DNA of 64,000 bases from Legionella sp. PC1000. GTDB taxonomy: Bacteria > Pseudomonadota > Gammaproteobacteria > Legionellales > Legionellaceae. The stretch is taken from positions 1,520,001 through 1,584,000 of the forward strand of contig NZ_CP059400.1 in assembly GCF_014109805.1 (NCBI RefSeq). Direction: 5' to 3'. Positions 38,638 through 48,400 of this stretch are shown piece by piece (positions within the stretch are counted from its first letter, which is position 1; every line of letters begins with the position of its first letter). Under the pieces are notes generated by a model, which was not told the origin of the DNA, searched no databases, and was given only the letters and a program-made list of their open reading frames with translations. A program made the position numbers and the translations under genes.

Positions 38638-38680
38638 CAAAGATCTCCGAGTTGCAATGCAACCCAAAGGAGGTCTTTCT
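38638..38680. terminator. Hairpin between convergent genes
   Basis: AAAGATCTCC pairs with GGAGGTCTTT, and inside it GTTGCA pairs with TGCAAC. It is placed between the stops at 38615 and 38724 and can serve both strands, though the U-tract is short. Confidence 0.5.
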
Positions 38681-38723
38681 CTACCATAAATTGTTGATCC
38701 CATAAAACGCAACCAATGGAAAC

Positions 38724-39335
38724 CTATCTCCTCATATAATGAGTGGCAATAATCACTGGTTTATCTTGATCACCTAATTCCGTTATTTCCTTTGCAAGCT
38801 CTGTAAACGCATTGCACGGGTGTTCTTTAGGAGGAAAATTGGCGCTAAAAGAATAGCATGAGTCTCCAATTTTGCTTTTGCCAAAAGCAATTGTATGTCG
38901 TGCACGACCTGCATTTTTGACAGGGTATGTTACGATGTTATTTGGTCCAGCCTCATCTACTATTTGTGCAAGGGATTCCGAATTCAGATCAGATACTTTT
39001 ACTGTATCAGAACTGGAAAAGTAGGGAGCCTTCTTATCCACAAAAGCACTATGCAATCCATCCTTGCCGTGCTTGAATAAATCCTCCTGATGTCTCCTTT
39101 CTTTTAATGCTGCATCATAAATTTCTTGCGAAGTGCCGTTTAGAAAATCAGGTGTGCTCGATGGAGACCCATCCATCTGGTATTTGGTATAGAGATTGGC
39201 TAATTGTGCACAAATACCTTTTTCACCTTCCTCAAGTTTAACATGGCTTAACACATCTGCTTGATTGGTGAAGCCTTGATTTGGGTTAGCCTCCTCTTTT
39301 GTTCCAGAAAAAAAATTGTACATTTTCCCAAACAT
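38724..39335 (-). CDS. Putative papain-fold cysteine protease-like effector
   Basis: A 203-residue protein without signal peptide. It has the ordered pattern seen in YopT-like (C58) cysteine proteases: GICAQLANLY near the N-terminal third (Cys42 as nucleophile), ARHTIAFG (His147), and a following strand YSFSANFPPKEHP where the family usually has an Asp-Pro-Asn; here Asn166 would occupy the third position. The last part (FTELAKEITELGD) resembles the C-terminal helix of that fold. I infer the fold from this arrangement only. GGAG precedes ATG 39335. It could be a translocated effector. Confidence 0.5.
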   Translation of the reverse strand: MFGKMYNFFSGTKEEANPNQGFTNQADVLSHVKLEEGEKGICAQLANLYTKYQMDGSPSSTPDFLNGTSQEIYDAALKERRHQEDLFKHGKDGLHSAFVDKKAPYFSSSDTVKVSDLNSESLAQIVDEAGPNNIVTYPVKNAGRARHTIAFGKSKIGDSCYSFSANFPPKEHPCNAFTELAKEITELGDQDKPVIIATHYMRR

Positions 39336-39567
39336 TTAATAATACTCCTTTCAGTTAATACATTGATTAAAGTGATTGCATATTATTCTAATTGTTGTGT
39401 GGAAAGACAATGTAATATCTATCTGGAAAAAAATCAATGATCTGTTTATCAATATTAAAAATTATTACACCCTTTAAGACACCCATTCCACCGGGATTGC
39501 CCATAGTGATTAGAGTGCCCAATATTCTTGTTATATCAAGGATTATTTTATAAATACCTACGGTAAA

Positions 39568-40836
39568 TTAAGAAGAGCTCGCAAGAAATCGAGAATATTT
39601 TGACCATTTTTCTTGATTCCCATTCTCATCAAGTATTTGGTTATAGTAGTTTTTTCTAATATGAATAAATTTATCCAGAGTGGGCAAACTCAAGCCATTG
39701 CAGACTTCAATTCGAATATCAAATAGGCTATAAATTTGATCCCATGAGAGATCAAGTTTATTCAGTGGATAATAACTTACTGCGTATTCCGAATTGCAGG
39801 CTGATTTCATTAGATTTAATGTATGTAGAGAAGGAATATTATCACCAATAAATAATAGACGTTTGCAATCACGTTTATGATACCTGGAAATTACTACACT
39901 ATGGGAAGTAAAGCGTGAAAAGTTAGTTAAATGCCTTATTGTTTGGAGCCATGCCGTATGCTTTTTATGAAATAGGACAATATTTCTCTCACCTAAGGTG
40001 CGAGAATATCCTTTTTTAGTTGCGCTACCTCCCTCAATATGACCTATAATTATTCGTGGTTCATAAATCACTTTAAACCCAGCAAGGTTTACTCTTAGGC
40101 AATAATCACTATCTTCCCAGTAAGCGGGAGCATAGATGACATCAAAACCACCTAAACTTTGGAATAAGTCTTTAGGAGTTAGCAAAAATAGCCCAGAACA
40201 GTAATCTACATGCCTCTGAAAGTTAACTTCAAAAATATCAGGCTTTTTATCGCGTCCATATTGATAAATACCTTTCTGTGTTATAAACACGCCTGCTTCT
40301 TGGAGTAAACTATTGGGAAGAATAATTTTACCCCCGACAGCGCCAATTTTTTTATTACTATTTAGTGTTTGTAATGCAATAGCAAAAGCATCTATATTTA
40401 ATTGCCAGATGTCATTGTTAAGAAATAACAAATTTTTGCCTTTAGCAATTTGGGCTCCTTGATTTGCAGCCTGGAGAAATCCAACATTTTGAACGTTTTT
40501 TATGACTAAAACGTTATGACAACAATCTAAAAGCTGATGAGTTAAGTCACTTGAGGCATTATCAATAATAATAACCTCAAAAGTTATATTTCTTTGTTGT
40601 TGTAATAAACGCAGACACTCAAGGGTAAATTGTGCTTGATTGTAAAGAACTAAAATCACAGAAATTTCAGGTTCATTAGATACTGTAAATTCGATTTTTT
40701 CGTTTCTTAAAAAAAATAACTTCAAATTACGATGTAATTTTGCGATTAATTTTTTTCTTTTATAGAGATCTACATACTTCTGAGAAATTTTTTTAAGAAT
40801 GAAGCTTTTTTCAATAAATTGTAAAAATCTTTCCAT
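39568..40836 (-). CDS. Family 2 glycosyltransferase
   Basis: A 422-residue GT-A fold transferase. The GT2 core is clear: SVILVLYNQAQFTLECLRLL, IIIDNASSDLT, LFLNNDIWQL (metal-binding acidic motif) and YWEDSDYCLRV near residue 235. It resembles rhamnosyl- or O-antigen-type GT2 enzymes that use nucleotide sugars in the cytosol. About 50 N-terminal and 100 C-terminal residues extend beyond the core. It borders the lipid-synthesis cluster and might decorate a lipid or polysaccharide; its donor sugar cannot be read from sequence. Confidence 0.85.
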   Translation of the reverse strand: MERFLQFIEKSFILKKISQKYVDLYKRKKLIAKLHRNLKLFFLRNEKIEFTVSNEPEISVILVLYNQAQFTLECLRLLQQQRNITFEVIIIDNASSDLTHQLLDCCHNVLVIKNVQNVGFLQAANQGAQIAKGKNLLFLNNDIWQLNIDAFAIALQTLNSNKKIGAVGGKIILPNSLLQEAGVFITQKGIYQYGRDKKPDIFEVNFQRHVDYCSGLFLLTPKDLFQSLGGFDVIYAPAYWEDSDYCLRVNLAGFKVIYEPRIIIGHIEGGSATKKGYSRTLGERNIVLFHKKHTAWLQTIRHLTNFSRFTSHSVVISRYHKRDCKRLLFIGDNIPSLHTLNLMKSACNSEYAVSYYPLNKLDLSWDQIYSLFDIRIEVCNGLSLPTLDKFIHIRKNYYNQILDENGNQEKWSKYSRFLASSS

Positions 40837-40975
40837 GTGATTTGGATTTTTCCTTAAGTTATTTTTTTAAATTAATTATAAAACATTTTGATCTAAGCGA
40901 CTAGGTATATGAAACGGCTACTGCAGAAGCAGAGCGATAGTGAAAGAGTGATAACAAAAAGCGCCACGTAGTTCG

Positions 40976-41911
40976 CTATCGGACCACTCGAGAAAATAAA
41001 TTAATTTTTTTTGAATAGATAAATTCTTTCATAAACCCAATCCATGAGCTATGCACATGCAAGTTGTTATAATATTCTGGAGCTATTTTTCTTAATTGAG
41101 AAGTTCTGGACCAGGGGATGCCTGGAAAATCATGATGCTCAACATGATGTCCAAAATTAAAAGTAAGATAATTCAATGGACCATAGTAGGAATACGTTTC
41201 CTGTTGTTTATGCGCTACATAATGCTCGGCGATAAAATGAGTTGCCAGGGGATGAATACTCATCCCCACTAAAGTAGATAAAATTAAAAAGCCTAAAAAC
41301 TTCCAACCAAATAAAAAAATCACTAGAACATCAAACAATAATTGCAGAGTAATATTACTTATCTCCCAGGAAGACATTTTTTGTGGCCATTTAATTATGG
41401 GACGAAGGCTGTAAGTAAGAGGTTGAATAAGTAACCAGAGTAGTTTGCCTGGTATGGAATTGAATATTTTTGCTTCAATCAATAAAGGGACATCACCATC
41501 TTTTTTCTTATCACCTAGATGTCGATGATGCAAATGATGATATTTTTCAAAACTGATTGCTGCAGGAATTCCTAATGGCAGATTAACTAAGAGTGCAAAA
41601 TAACGATTAGCCTTTTTTGATTTAAATGCCAAATTATGAGTTATTTCATGAATCGCAGTAAAAAGGGCATGATTTATTGTGGCTCCTATAAAATACAAAA
41701 TAAATAACCACCAAAATAGTGTTGTTGCTCTGCACCAATAAGCTAATATTAGCTGAAAGGATAATAAAGCCAAACTAATATAAATGGTTTTGGATTCATG
41801 ACCAAATAAATCTTTAACTACAGGATATTTTAATAATATTTCTTTACGCCGCCGCCTATGAAAATCAGCTTCATTCACAAAAATAAATGAAGAATAACTC
41901 TTATTTGTCAT
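40976..41911 (-). CDS. Dihydroceramide delta-4 desaturase-like (DEGS1-like) enzyme
   Basis: A 311-residue membrane di-iron desaturase. The three His boxes are HEITHN (88-93), HHLHH (125-129) and HHVEHH (255-260), plus HFIAEH (225-230). Resemblance to animal sphingolipid delta-4 desaturase is striking from end to end: RRKEILLKYP near the N-terminus, ANLPLGIP-like VNLPLGIP, SYYGPLNYLTFNFG, EHHDFPGIP and RKIAPEYYNNL. These are DES hallmarks rather than those of ordinary acyl-lipid desaturases. It would introduce a trans-4 double bond into a long-chain base. Neighbours encode other sphingolipid-type enzymes. Confidence 0.85.
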   Translation of the reverse strand: MTNKSYSSFIFVNEADFHRRRRKEILLKYPVVKDLFGHESKTIYISLALLSFQLILAYWCRATTLFWWLFILYFIGATINHALFTAIHEITHNLAFKSKKANRYFALLVNLPLGIPAAISFEKYHHLHHRHLGDKKKDGDVPLLIEAKIFNSIPGKLLWLLIQPLTYSLRPIIKWPQKMSSWEISNITLQLLFDVLVIFLFGWKFLGFLILSTLVGMSIHPLATHFIAEHYVAHKQQETYSYYGPLNYLTFNFGHHVEHHDFPGIPWSRTSQLRKIAPEYYNNLHVHSSWIGFMKEFIYSKKINLFSRVVR

Positions 41912-41973
41912 GGATTTCCAAGCCCTTATTTATATTAAAATTTTTCCAGATTTTTGTGTATATATAATATAAG

Positions 41974-42741
41974 CTAGCTAATGTAAGATTCATAGCGATT
42001 TAAAATTGCATCTACCGGTCTTGAGGGAAGTAAATGAGCTAATTTGATTAGCATATGCAAAGGCCATGGAAAGACAATGGACGCTTTATTTTTTAGTAAT
42101 CCTTTTTGTATTATTTTTGCTGCTTTCTCGCTTGACATTAAAAAAGGCTTCAGCCCTGTAAGTCGATCCGACATATCCGTTTTAATATACCCAGGGCAAA
42201 TCACATTAACATGGATCTGATATCGAATAAGCCAAGCACGTAAGGACTGGCCGTATATATGAAGTGCTGCCTTACTGGCGCAGTAGCTTGGAGACTGGGG
42301 TAATCCACGTAAGCCAGCAATGGAACTCATCATGGCTATTTGTCCCTTTTTTCTTTCTATCATTCTGTGGATTAGCGGGGTGACGGTATTCATAGTCCCT
42401 TGCAAATTAATAGCAAAAACCTGGTTAATATGCTCTTCCTTTTCTGGTTGCCAATCAGGTTGTAATGTAGATGAGATCCCCGCGTTAGCAATCACTAAAT
42501 CGATAGGCATTTTATTATCAACATCGATAATAAATTTTTTTAATTGAGCAGCATTTTGGACATCAATACTTTCATAAATTGTATTTGCACCTTGTTCTTG
42601 ACAACGTTGGGCAACGTTGTTCAGAGCATGGAGATCTCGCGCAACTAAAATCAAATTTATATTGGTTGCAGCATAATGTATTGCTAATTGCTCGCCAATA
42701 CCACGACTTGCTCCTGTAATTAATATAGTTTGTTTATTCAT
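41974..42741 (-). CDS. Short-chain reductase, candidate 3-ketosphinganine reductase
   Basis: A 255-residue classical SDR. Cofactor loop TGASRGIGEQ (about 9-18), NAG motif IANAGIS, catalytic Ser in MMSSIAG and the Y-x3-K site SYCASKAA are intact. Helical C-terminus (LLKNKASIVFPWPLHMLIKLA) may touch the membrane. Many SDRs look alike, so the assignment to keto-long-chain-base reduction rests on its place between the DES-like and FA2H-like genes. A generic 3-oxoacyl reductase is the alternative. Confidence 0.7.
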   Translation of the reverse strand: MNKQTILITGASRGIGEQLAIHYAATNINLILVARDLHALNNVAQRCQEQGANTIYESIDVQNAAQLKKFIIDVDNKMPIDLVIANAGISSTLQPDWQPEKEEHINQVFAINLQGTMNTVTPLIHRMIERKKGQIAMMSSIAGLRGLPQSPSYCASKAALHIYGQSLRAWLIRYQIHVNVICPGYIKTDMSDRLTGLKPFLMSSEKAAKIIQKGLLKNKASIVFPWPLHMLIKLAHLLPSRPVDAILNRYESYIS

Positions 42742-42809
42742 TCGGCTTATACTCTTTCATATCTTTTCTACGGACTCTATTGCTAGGTAGGTTAGGCATT
42801 ATTTAATTA

Positions 42810-43400
42810 TTATTTTTTGTTAGGGTTGTAGGTATTAAATATAAAATCCCATAAAGGACTTGTTACTCCAAAGCGTTTCGGGGGGATGTGATGATGATGT
42901 ATGGCATGATTTCTGCGTAAGTAATAAATTATCCTGTTTTTTGATTTACTATGATGAAGTGTCCAATGTAAGTAATCATATCCTAGATAACTTAACGTGA
43001 AACCGAAGGTAAAGCTAAAGAAATTGTTTAATGTAAAAAAACGAGAAAAAATATATAAAAAAAGCAATCCAATGGGAATGCTCATTAGTGGTGGTGCAAC
43101 CAGTCGCAAAGGGTCATGCGGATCCTTGTGATGAATTCCATGGATGGTATAACTTATTTTTTTTGCCCACTTGGTATTAATTGGCAAATGAAAAAAAAAT
43201 CGATGCATTGTGTATTCAACAAAGGTCCACAAAAAAATACCCGAAAAAATCAAGATTAGGGATTGCAAGGATACTTGCATATGAAAACTGCAATAAAACA
43301 ATATGGGGATATAAATAATCGCGGGTATAATTGGGTGGACAACAGAGAAACGTTCTAGAAAGTCCGATTTAAATAATCTTATCCTTTTATAATCTTGCAT
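42810..43400 (-). CDS. FA2H/Scs7-like ceramide fatty-acid 2-hydroxylase
   Basis: A 196-residue membrane di-iron hydroxylase. Its histidine motifs follow the FA2H pattern: EYTMHRFFFH (66-71), HGIHHKDPHD (87-95), DYLHWTLHH (142-150) and NHAIHHHH (164-171), and the C-terminus GVTSPLWDFIFNT matches the end of fungal Scs7 and human FA2H. The N-terminal cytochrome b5 domain of the eukaryotic enzymes is absent, as in bacterial members. It would 2-hydroxylate an N-acyl chain (or a long-chain base). AAGGATTTAAG supports ATG 43400. Confidence 0.82.
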   Translation of the reverse strand: MQDYKRIRLFKSDFLERFSVVHPIIPAIIYIPILFYCSFHMQVSLQSLILIFSGIFLWTFVEYTMHRFFFHLPINTKWAKKISYTIHGIHHKDPHDPLRLVAPPLMSIPIGLLFLYIFSRFFTLNNFFSFTFGFTLSYLGYDYLHWTLHHSKSKNRIIYYLRRNHAIHHHHIPPKRFGVTSPLWDFIFNTYNPNKK

Positions 43401-43420
43401 CTTAAATCCTTATATGCCCT

Positions 43421-43554
43421 AGAGTCTGATTACATTTCTACTCTCTTAGTCAAACTGTCCTGATATTTTCCGATGCTCACATACTCCATGTTACTGTGCT
43501 CGGTACTCGAAAATCAGGCCATTTTAGCGCAAGCTGGCGAAATGTAAACATACC
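43421..43554. repeat. Inverted-repeat element family A, copy 2
   Basis: 134 bp with terminal inverted repeats (AGAGTCTGATTACATTTC and GAAATGTAAACATACCT) and an inner palindrome around CTGATATTTTC / GAAAATCAGG. Same family as 23436-23575 and 60160-60215. Confidence 0.8.
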
Positions 43555-43867
43555 TTGGATTCTGTAACCAATATTTTTCCTTTTGTGGAAAATATCATAC
43601 TATTCTCTGTTAAACTCCGCCTGATTTGTTTTTGCACAAAACAAATGATTTAAAATTGTTACAAAAGTAAGTAAATCAATAAAAAATAGGAGGGAATTTA
43701 TATCCCTATAAATGATTAACTAAACAGTTAAAAGCAAGTTAGTGAGATGACGGTCTTGTAATTGTTTGTTATTATCTTCTATATTAACTAATGGCAATTT
43801 AGGATGTTGCTGCATTTATTGTTATAAAATCTATCAAGTTTTTATATATGTTTAATTGGATTTAATC
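43555..43867. promoter_or_regulatory. Divergent promoter region in the lipid cluster
   Basis: About 310 AT-rich bases between the FA2H-like gene (minus) and the CDP-alcohol phosphotransferase gene (plus). It must hold at least one promoter for each direction. I cannot assign boxes and see no repeat beyond the family-A element to its left. Confidence 0.4.
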
Positions 43868-44491
43868 ATGATAAAAGAAAAATCACGGACCTGGCAAAAG
43901 ACTTCCATGTTTCTCGGTAAATTTTTTGCAAAATATAGTCCTTTCCCTGCGGGATTTTATACAATAAATTCTTTAATTTTAGCAACGGTCGCTGTTTTTT
44001 ATTCTTATTCCCATTACTATATTACTGCCATTTTACTTTTTCTTTTAGCAGGTATCTTTGATGTCATTGATGGCTCTGTTGCTCGAGCCCGAAATAAAGC
44101 GTCCAATTTAGGCGCATTTGTCGATGGAACCATTGATAGGTTTGTGGATTTTGCTATTATTTTTTCCTATTTCTTTTGTGAAATTAAAGCATTTTATTTA
44201 AGTTTGGATCAATTAATCTGTATTACATCCTTTGTAGTTATTTTGCCATCATTTATAGTTGCTTATGCCAATCATCGCGGCGCAGTATCCGATGATAATG
44301 AAACATTAATTTGGCGTGTTATGAATCGTGGGGAAATGCTTTTTTTCATGATAGGAATCTTGATTACCTCCTTATTTAGTTCTTATTGGGCAGGAGTTTT
44401 GCTCCTGCTTTTAATTTTTCTGTCAACATTTACGATAATACAGACAATTTTTTTGACTATTTATCATGCGAGTAAACATAAATCTGCCTGA
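43868..44491 (+). CDS. CDP-alcohol phosphotransferase
   Basis: A 207-residue integral membrane enzyme. The full family signature D-x2-D-G-x2-A-R-x8-G-x3-D-x3-D is present as DVIDGSVARARNKASNLG followed by AFVDGTID (about residues 65-90). Such enzymes swap CMP from a CDP-lipid for an alcohol, for example inositol phosphate, glycerol phosphate or choline. With a PAP2-type enzyme next door the pair resembles the PI-phosphate synthase plus phosphatase pair of Bacteroidetes inositol lipids. I use ATG 43868, preceded by TTGGATTTAATC; TTG 43856 is less likely. The alcohol substrate is not known. Confidence 0.82.
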   Translation: MIKEKSRTWQKTSMFLGKFFAKYSPFPAGFYTINSLILATVAVFYSYSHYYITAILLFLLAGIFDVIDGSVARARNKASNLGAFVDGTIDRFVDFAIIFSYFFCEIKAFYLSLDQLICITSFVVILPSFIVAYANHRGAVSDDNETLIWRVMNRGEMLFFMIGILITSLFSSYWAGVLLLLLIFLSTFTIIQTIFLTIYHASKHKSA

Positions 44492-44546
44492 GTGGTCATA
44501 AGTAAAGTACTAGAAATTGGGATTATTATTCACTTAGGTTGAATTT

Positions 44547-45383
44547 ATGTTAACAGTAGCTTTATTGGTTATTATTTATCTCATTATTTCGACTTTTATT
44601 TTAGGGATGTCTAACCCTAGAAAAAAAAAGTTACGCCTTACTTTTATTTCCATTAATTGCATCGTTATATTATGGGAAGCGTTTCCATTTTTTATGCCTA
44701 TTCATTCAAACTCTTTAAAAATCTTATATGATTGGTCTCCTTTATTATTTTTACCCTTGTTGCATAGAGAAACTGAGGTATTAGCATCTGCATTTAATAA
44801 GATTTATTATGATGAAAAACTCATACATCTTGAGGAAAAATATTTTGCTTGGGTACTAAATTTTCATCATAACAATCGTGCAAACTCACTATTTCTTTCC
44901 GAGTTCCTGCATTTATGTTATTTAACTTTTTTTATACTGATTTATGGGGTGCCTTTATTTTTTTATCTTAGACAAGAATTTGTACCATTCTATGAGTGTC
45001 AATTTGTTATCTTATTGTTACTTTTTTCATGTTACCTAACCCATAGCATTATTCCAGCTTATGGGCCTCGTAACATTTTTGAGAAAATTAAAGATCATCG
45101 TAGTCGCGGTTTTTTCTTTCGACTTACTCATAAATTATTACAAGATGGCTCGACCCCTGGCACTGCATTCCCGAGTGGCCATACAGGCGTTGCTTCTGCT
45201 GTGTTATTAACAACGTGGTATTTACATACCCCATTATTTTACTACATCTTACCTTTTGGAATGGGATTGATAATTAGTACAATTTATGGAAGATTTCATT
45301 ATGTTATTGATATGATATTTGGTTTTTTGTATGCGTTGATTGCTTTTTTTGTAGCGACATCCTTAATGTCCTATTATTCATAA
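44547..45383 (+). CDS. PAP2-superfamily membrane phosphatase/phosphotransferase
   Basis: A 278-residue protein with six or so membrane segments and C-terminal PAP2 motifs: FPSGHTGVA (208-216) with the acid/base histidine, and YGRFHYVID (247-255) with the nucleophilic histidine. The HYVID form and spacing resemble the AUR1/inositolphosphotransferase branch of PAP2. It could remove phosphate from a phosphatidyl-alcohol phosphate or move a phospho-alcohol head group onto ceramide. It follows the CDP-alcohol phosphotransferase by 55 bases. Confidence 0.72.
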   Translation: MLTVALLVIIYLIISTFILGMSNPRKKKLRLTFISINCIVILWEAFPFFMPIHSNSLKILYDWSPLLFLPLLHRETEVLASAFNKIYYDEKLIHLEEKYFAWVLNFHHNNRANSLFLSEFLHLCYLTFFILIYGVPLFFYLRQEFVPFYECQFVILLLLFSCYLTHSIIPAYGPRNIFEKIKDHRSRGFFFRLTHKLLQDGSTPGTAFPSGHTGVASAVLLTTWYLHTPLFYYILPFGMGLIISTIYGRFHYVIDMIFGFLYALIAFFVATSLMSYYS

Positions 45384-45413
45384 TATAAGATCAATCAGGG
45401 GGAAATTTAAATT

Positions 45414-45438
45414 GTAGTCTGGGCTGCACCCAGGCTAC
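45414..45438. terminator. Hairpin between convergent genes, short CCTGGGT-family relic
   Basis: GTAGTCTGGG-CTGCA-CCCAGGCTAC forms a compact stem between the stops at 45383 and 45458. It is the terminal segment of the palindrome seen in full at 31590-31667. On the minus strand it is followed by AATTTAAATTTCC, so it may end that transcript. Confidence 0.55.
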
Positions 45439-45457
45439 AAAATACCCGTGTATGAAT

Positions 45458-48400
45458 TCAGACACACTGTTCTTCTAAACTCAGTGGGTTGGCTTTGCTA
45501 TTCGCATCGTGTTCTTTTCTAACTTTATTTTTGAAAAATACATAGTTTCTCAATAAGCTTACAGTTTTATAGAGTTGTTCTTCTGTATGTAAACAATTCA
45601 TAAATAATCTTACTCTTGCTAAGTTTTTTTCTACTGCAGGGTAAATAATAGGTAAAGCCAAAATGTGATTTTCTTTTAAGTAATGACTCAGTTGAATTGC
45701 TGCTGAGTCTTCGCCGACAACAATTGGAATAATTGGTGTGCTATTGCTTAATCCTGTGGGGATGTTTTGCTCTTTTAATAAAGACAATAACAGCGTATGC
45801 CTATCACGCAGCATACTTACTCGTTGAGGTTCTTTCTTCATTACTTCAATCGCTGCTAATGCAGCGGCAGTATTTGCAGGTGATATGCCCGCTGAATAAA
45901 CAAAACCAGCTGCGGTATACCTAAGATTTTCAATTAATTCATGAGAGCCCGCTATGTAACCTCCACAACTTGCAAATGCTTTACTTAGTGTTCCCATCCA
46001 AATATCGACATCTTTGGAATCTAAATTATAATGTTCACGAATACCTTTGCCGGTTTCTCCTAATACACCAATCGAATGCGCTTCATCTATCATTAAAAAA
46101 GTATTAAATTGCTTTTTAATGGTAATAAGATCGGGAACATCAGCAATATCTCCATCCATGCTAAAAATCCCTTCCGTGACAATTAATACTTTTCTATATT
46201 GATCGCGATATTTTTCGAGAAAATCAATGAGGAATTGGTGATTATTATGTGGAAAGGCAATACGTTCAGCTTCAGAAAACACAGCAGCTTGAATAATACT
46301 ATTATGTGAGAGCTCATCATGAATAATAAGATCATTTTTGCCAAACAAATGTGTAATAACAGTGATGTTGGTTGAATATCCGGAAGGGAATACGAGACAA
46401 TCTTCTGTACCGATTAAATCAGCGATTGCCTTTTCTAATTCTCCATGAAGTGATTTTTCACCCGAAACCAGGCGACTGGCAGAAACAGAGGTACCCAGTT
46501 TTTTTACTGCAGCAATTACCGCCTCAGTAACACTAGGTTCGCCAGATAAGCCTAAGTAATTATAACCCGAATAATTAATATAATGTTTTCCATCGATTAT
46601 AGTTGTATTGCTGGATATACCTTCATTAACATTGAAATAAATTTTTTTTAAATCATTAATAAAATGATTATCTAACTTTGTATCAGAATGTTGTATCAAA
46701 CTTCCTAATCCAAACGATACAGGAAAATCCACAAGACTAAATGACTCACCATTGACTGATGATTTATGCATGAATTGTTTATCTACTAAAGAGTGAATCA
46801 CCTGTGTGTTTTTAATTTGTTTTAAATCTTTAGCAGGAATGTTTTCCGCCAAAAAAGCGATGAGTTGATTTAAAGTATATTGTTCAAATAAAGGCAGTAA
46901 TTCAATCTGTTTTCCTATTTTAGTTTGTAAATCATTGGATAATTCCACTGCTGCAATAGAATTTATACCTAAAGCAGTAATTGATTTATCATAATCATGT
47001 TCGGACAAAACCATGCTGAGGCGACGCATTAACCAATCGGTTAACCATTGTTTAACTTCCTTGACTGATAAGGTTAGAGAAAAGCCATCGGTTGGATTTT
47101 GGTCTTCTTTTTTCCAGAATGCGATATTTTTTAAAGTTTTATCGAGGAATGACTTACGGGTAAGCCAACGTTGGATTTTCCCACTTGAAGTTTTAGGAAG
47201 GGTATAAGGTTTTATTAAAACGATAGAATAGGGTACTAACCCAAATTGATCCAAAAGAACGGCTCGAATTTCAGAAAATAATAAGTCAAATTCAACACGA
47301 TTTAGTGCAACACGTTTGACCTCTTGGACCACAATTAACTCTTGTCTTTCATCCACCTCTATAGCAAAAGCAGCTGCTCCTTGAGGTTCAAAGGCCGCCT
47401 GATTCTGAGTAATGGCTTGCTCAATATCTTGAGGATAATAATTTTTACCATGAATAATAATTAAATCTTTGATTCGTCCTGTAACGTATAAATTTCCTTG
47501 GTGGATGAAGCCAAGATCTCCGGTTCTTAAATAGAATAGATCAGGAGTATTAGGTAACTGGTTTTCAAAAGTGGCTTTAGAGAGGTCCGCTTTATTCCAA
47601 TACCCTTTTGCTATGCTTGGTCCACTTGCCCATATTTCACCTATACTGCCTTCGGGCAATTCATTTAATGTATGAGGGTCAACAATGCGAATATTATGAT
47701 CTGAGAGGCAATGGCCACAATTTACTATATTCATAGTAGAATGATTTAATGACTCTGGTGCAATGGAGATCGTTCCTGATTCAAAATTCGATTTAATTAA
47801 TTTTAATGAAATATCTGGTGCATTATATTGTTTTGCAGTGAGCATTAATGTAGCTTCAGCTAGACCATAACATGGGTATATTGTTTGTGGCGATAGGCCT
47901 GTGATAGCAAATGTATTAATAAATTGCTGAACTGATTCAAATTGAATTGGTTCAGATCCATTGTATATACAACGCAAAGAGCTTAGGTCCAATTGCTTGA
48001 TTTGAGCTGGGGTAATTTTCTTTACACAGAAATCAAAAGCAAAATTAGGAACACAGGTGAGTGTAATTCGTTCTTGAGAAATAATTTCTAACCAGCGTAG
48101 GGGTGAATGTAAAAAGTAAGCTGGCGGCATTAAGATAAGCTCAAATCTTTTATATATTGATGTAAGTACACATCCAATTAAACCCATATCATGATAAGGA
48201 GGCAGCCAGGAACACACTTTGTCTCGCTCAGTTTCTTTAGATGGGGTAAAGCTGAGTATCCCCTTAATATTTGCAACCAGATTTAAATGACTGATTAGTA
48301 CACCCTTGGGTGTGTTTGTCGATCCAGAGGTATACTGCAAAAAAGCAATTTTGTTTTGTTCAACAGGAAACGAGCGGTATTTCTCAACAACTTCTTTGCG

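Noticed and set aside
39340..39385. PmrA-box-like TTAAT repeats upstream of the protease-like gene
   Set aside because: The two half sites are 12 rather than 11 bases apart and one is degenerate, so I do not claim PmrA control.
40976..41911. Ordinary acyl-lipid or acyl-CoA desaturase
   Set aside because: The full-length DES-type pattern, especially SYYGPLNYLTFN and EHHDFPGIP, is not seen in general fatty-acid desaturases.
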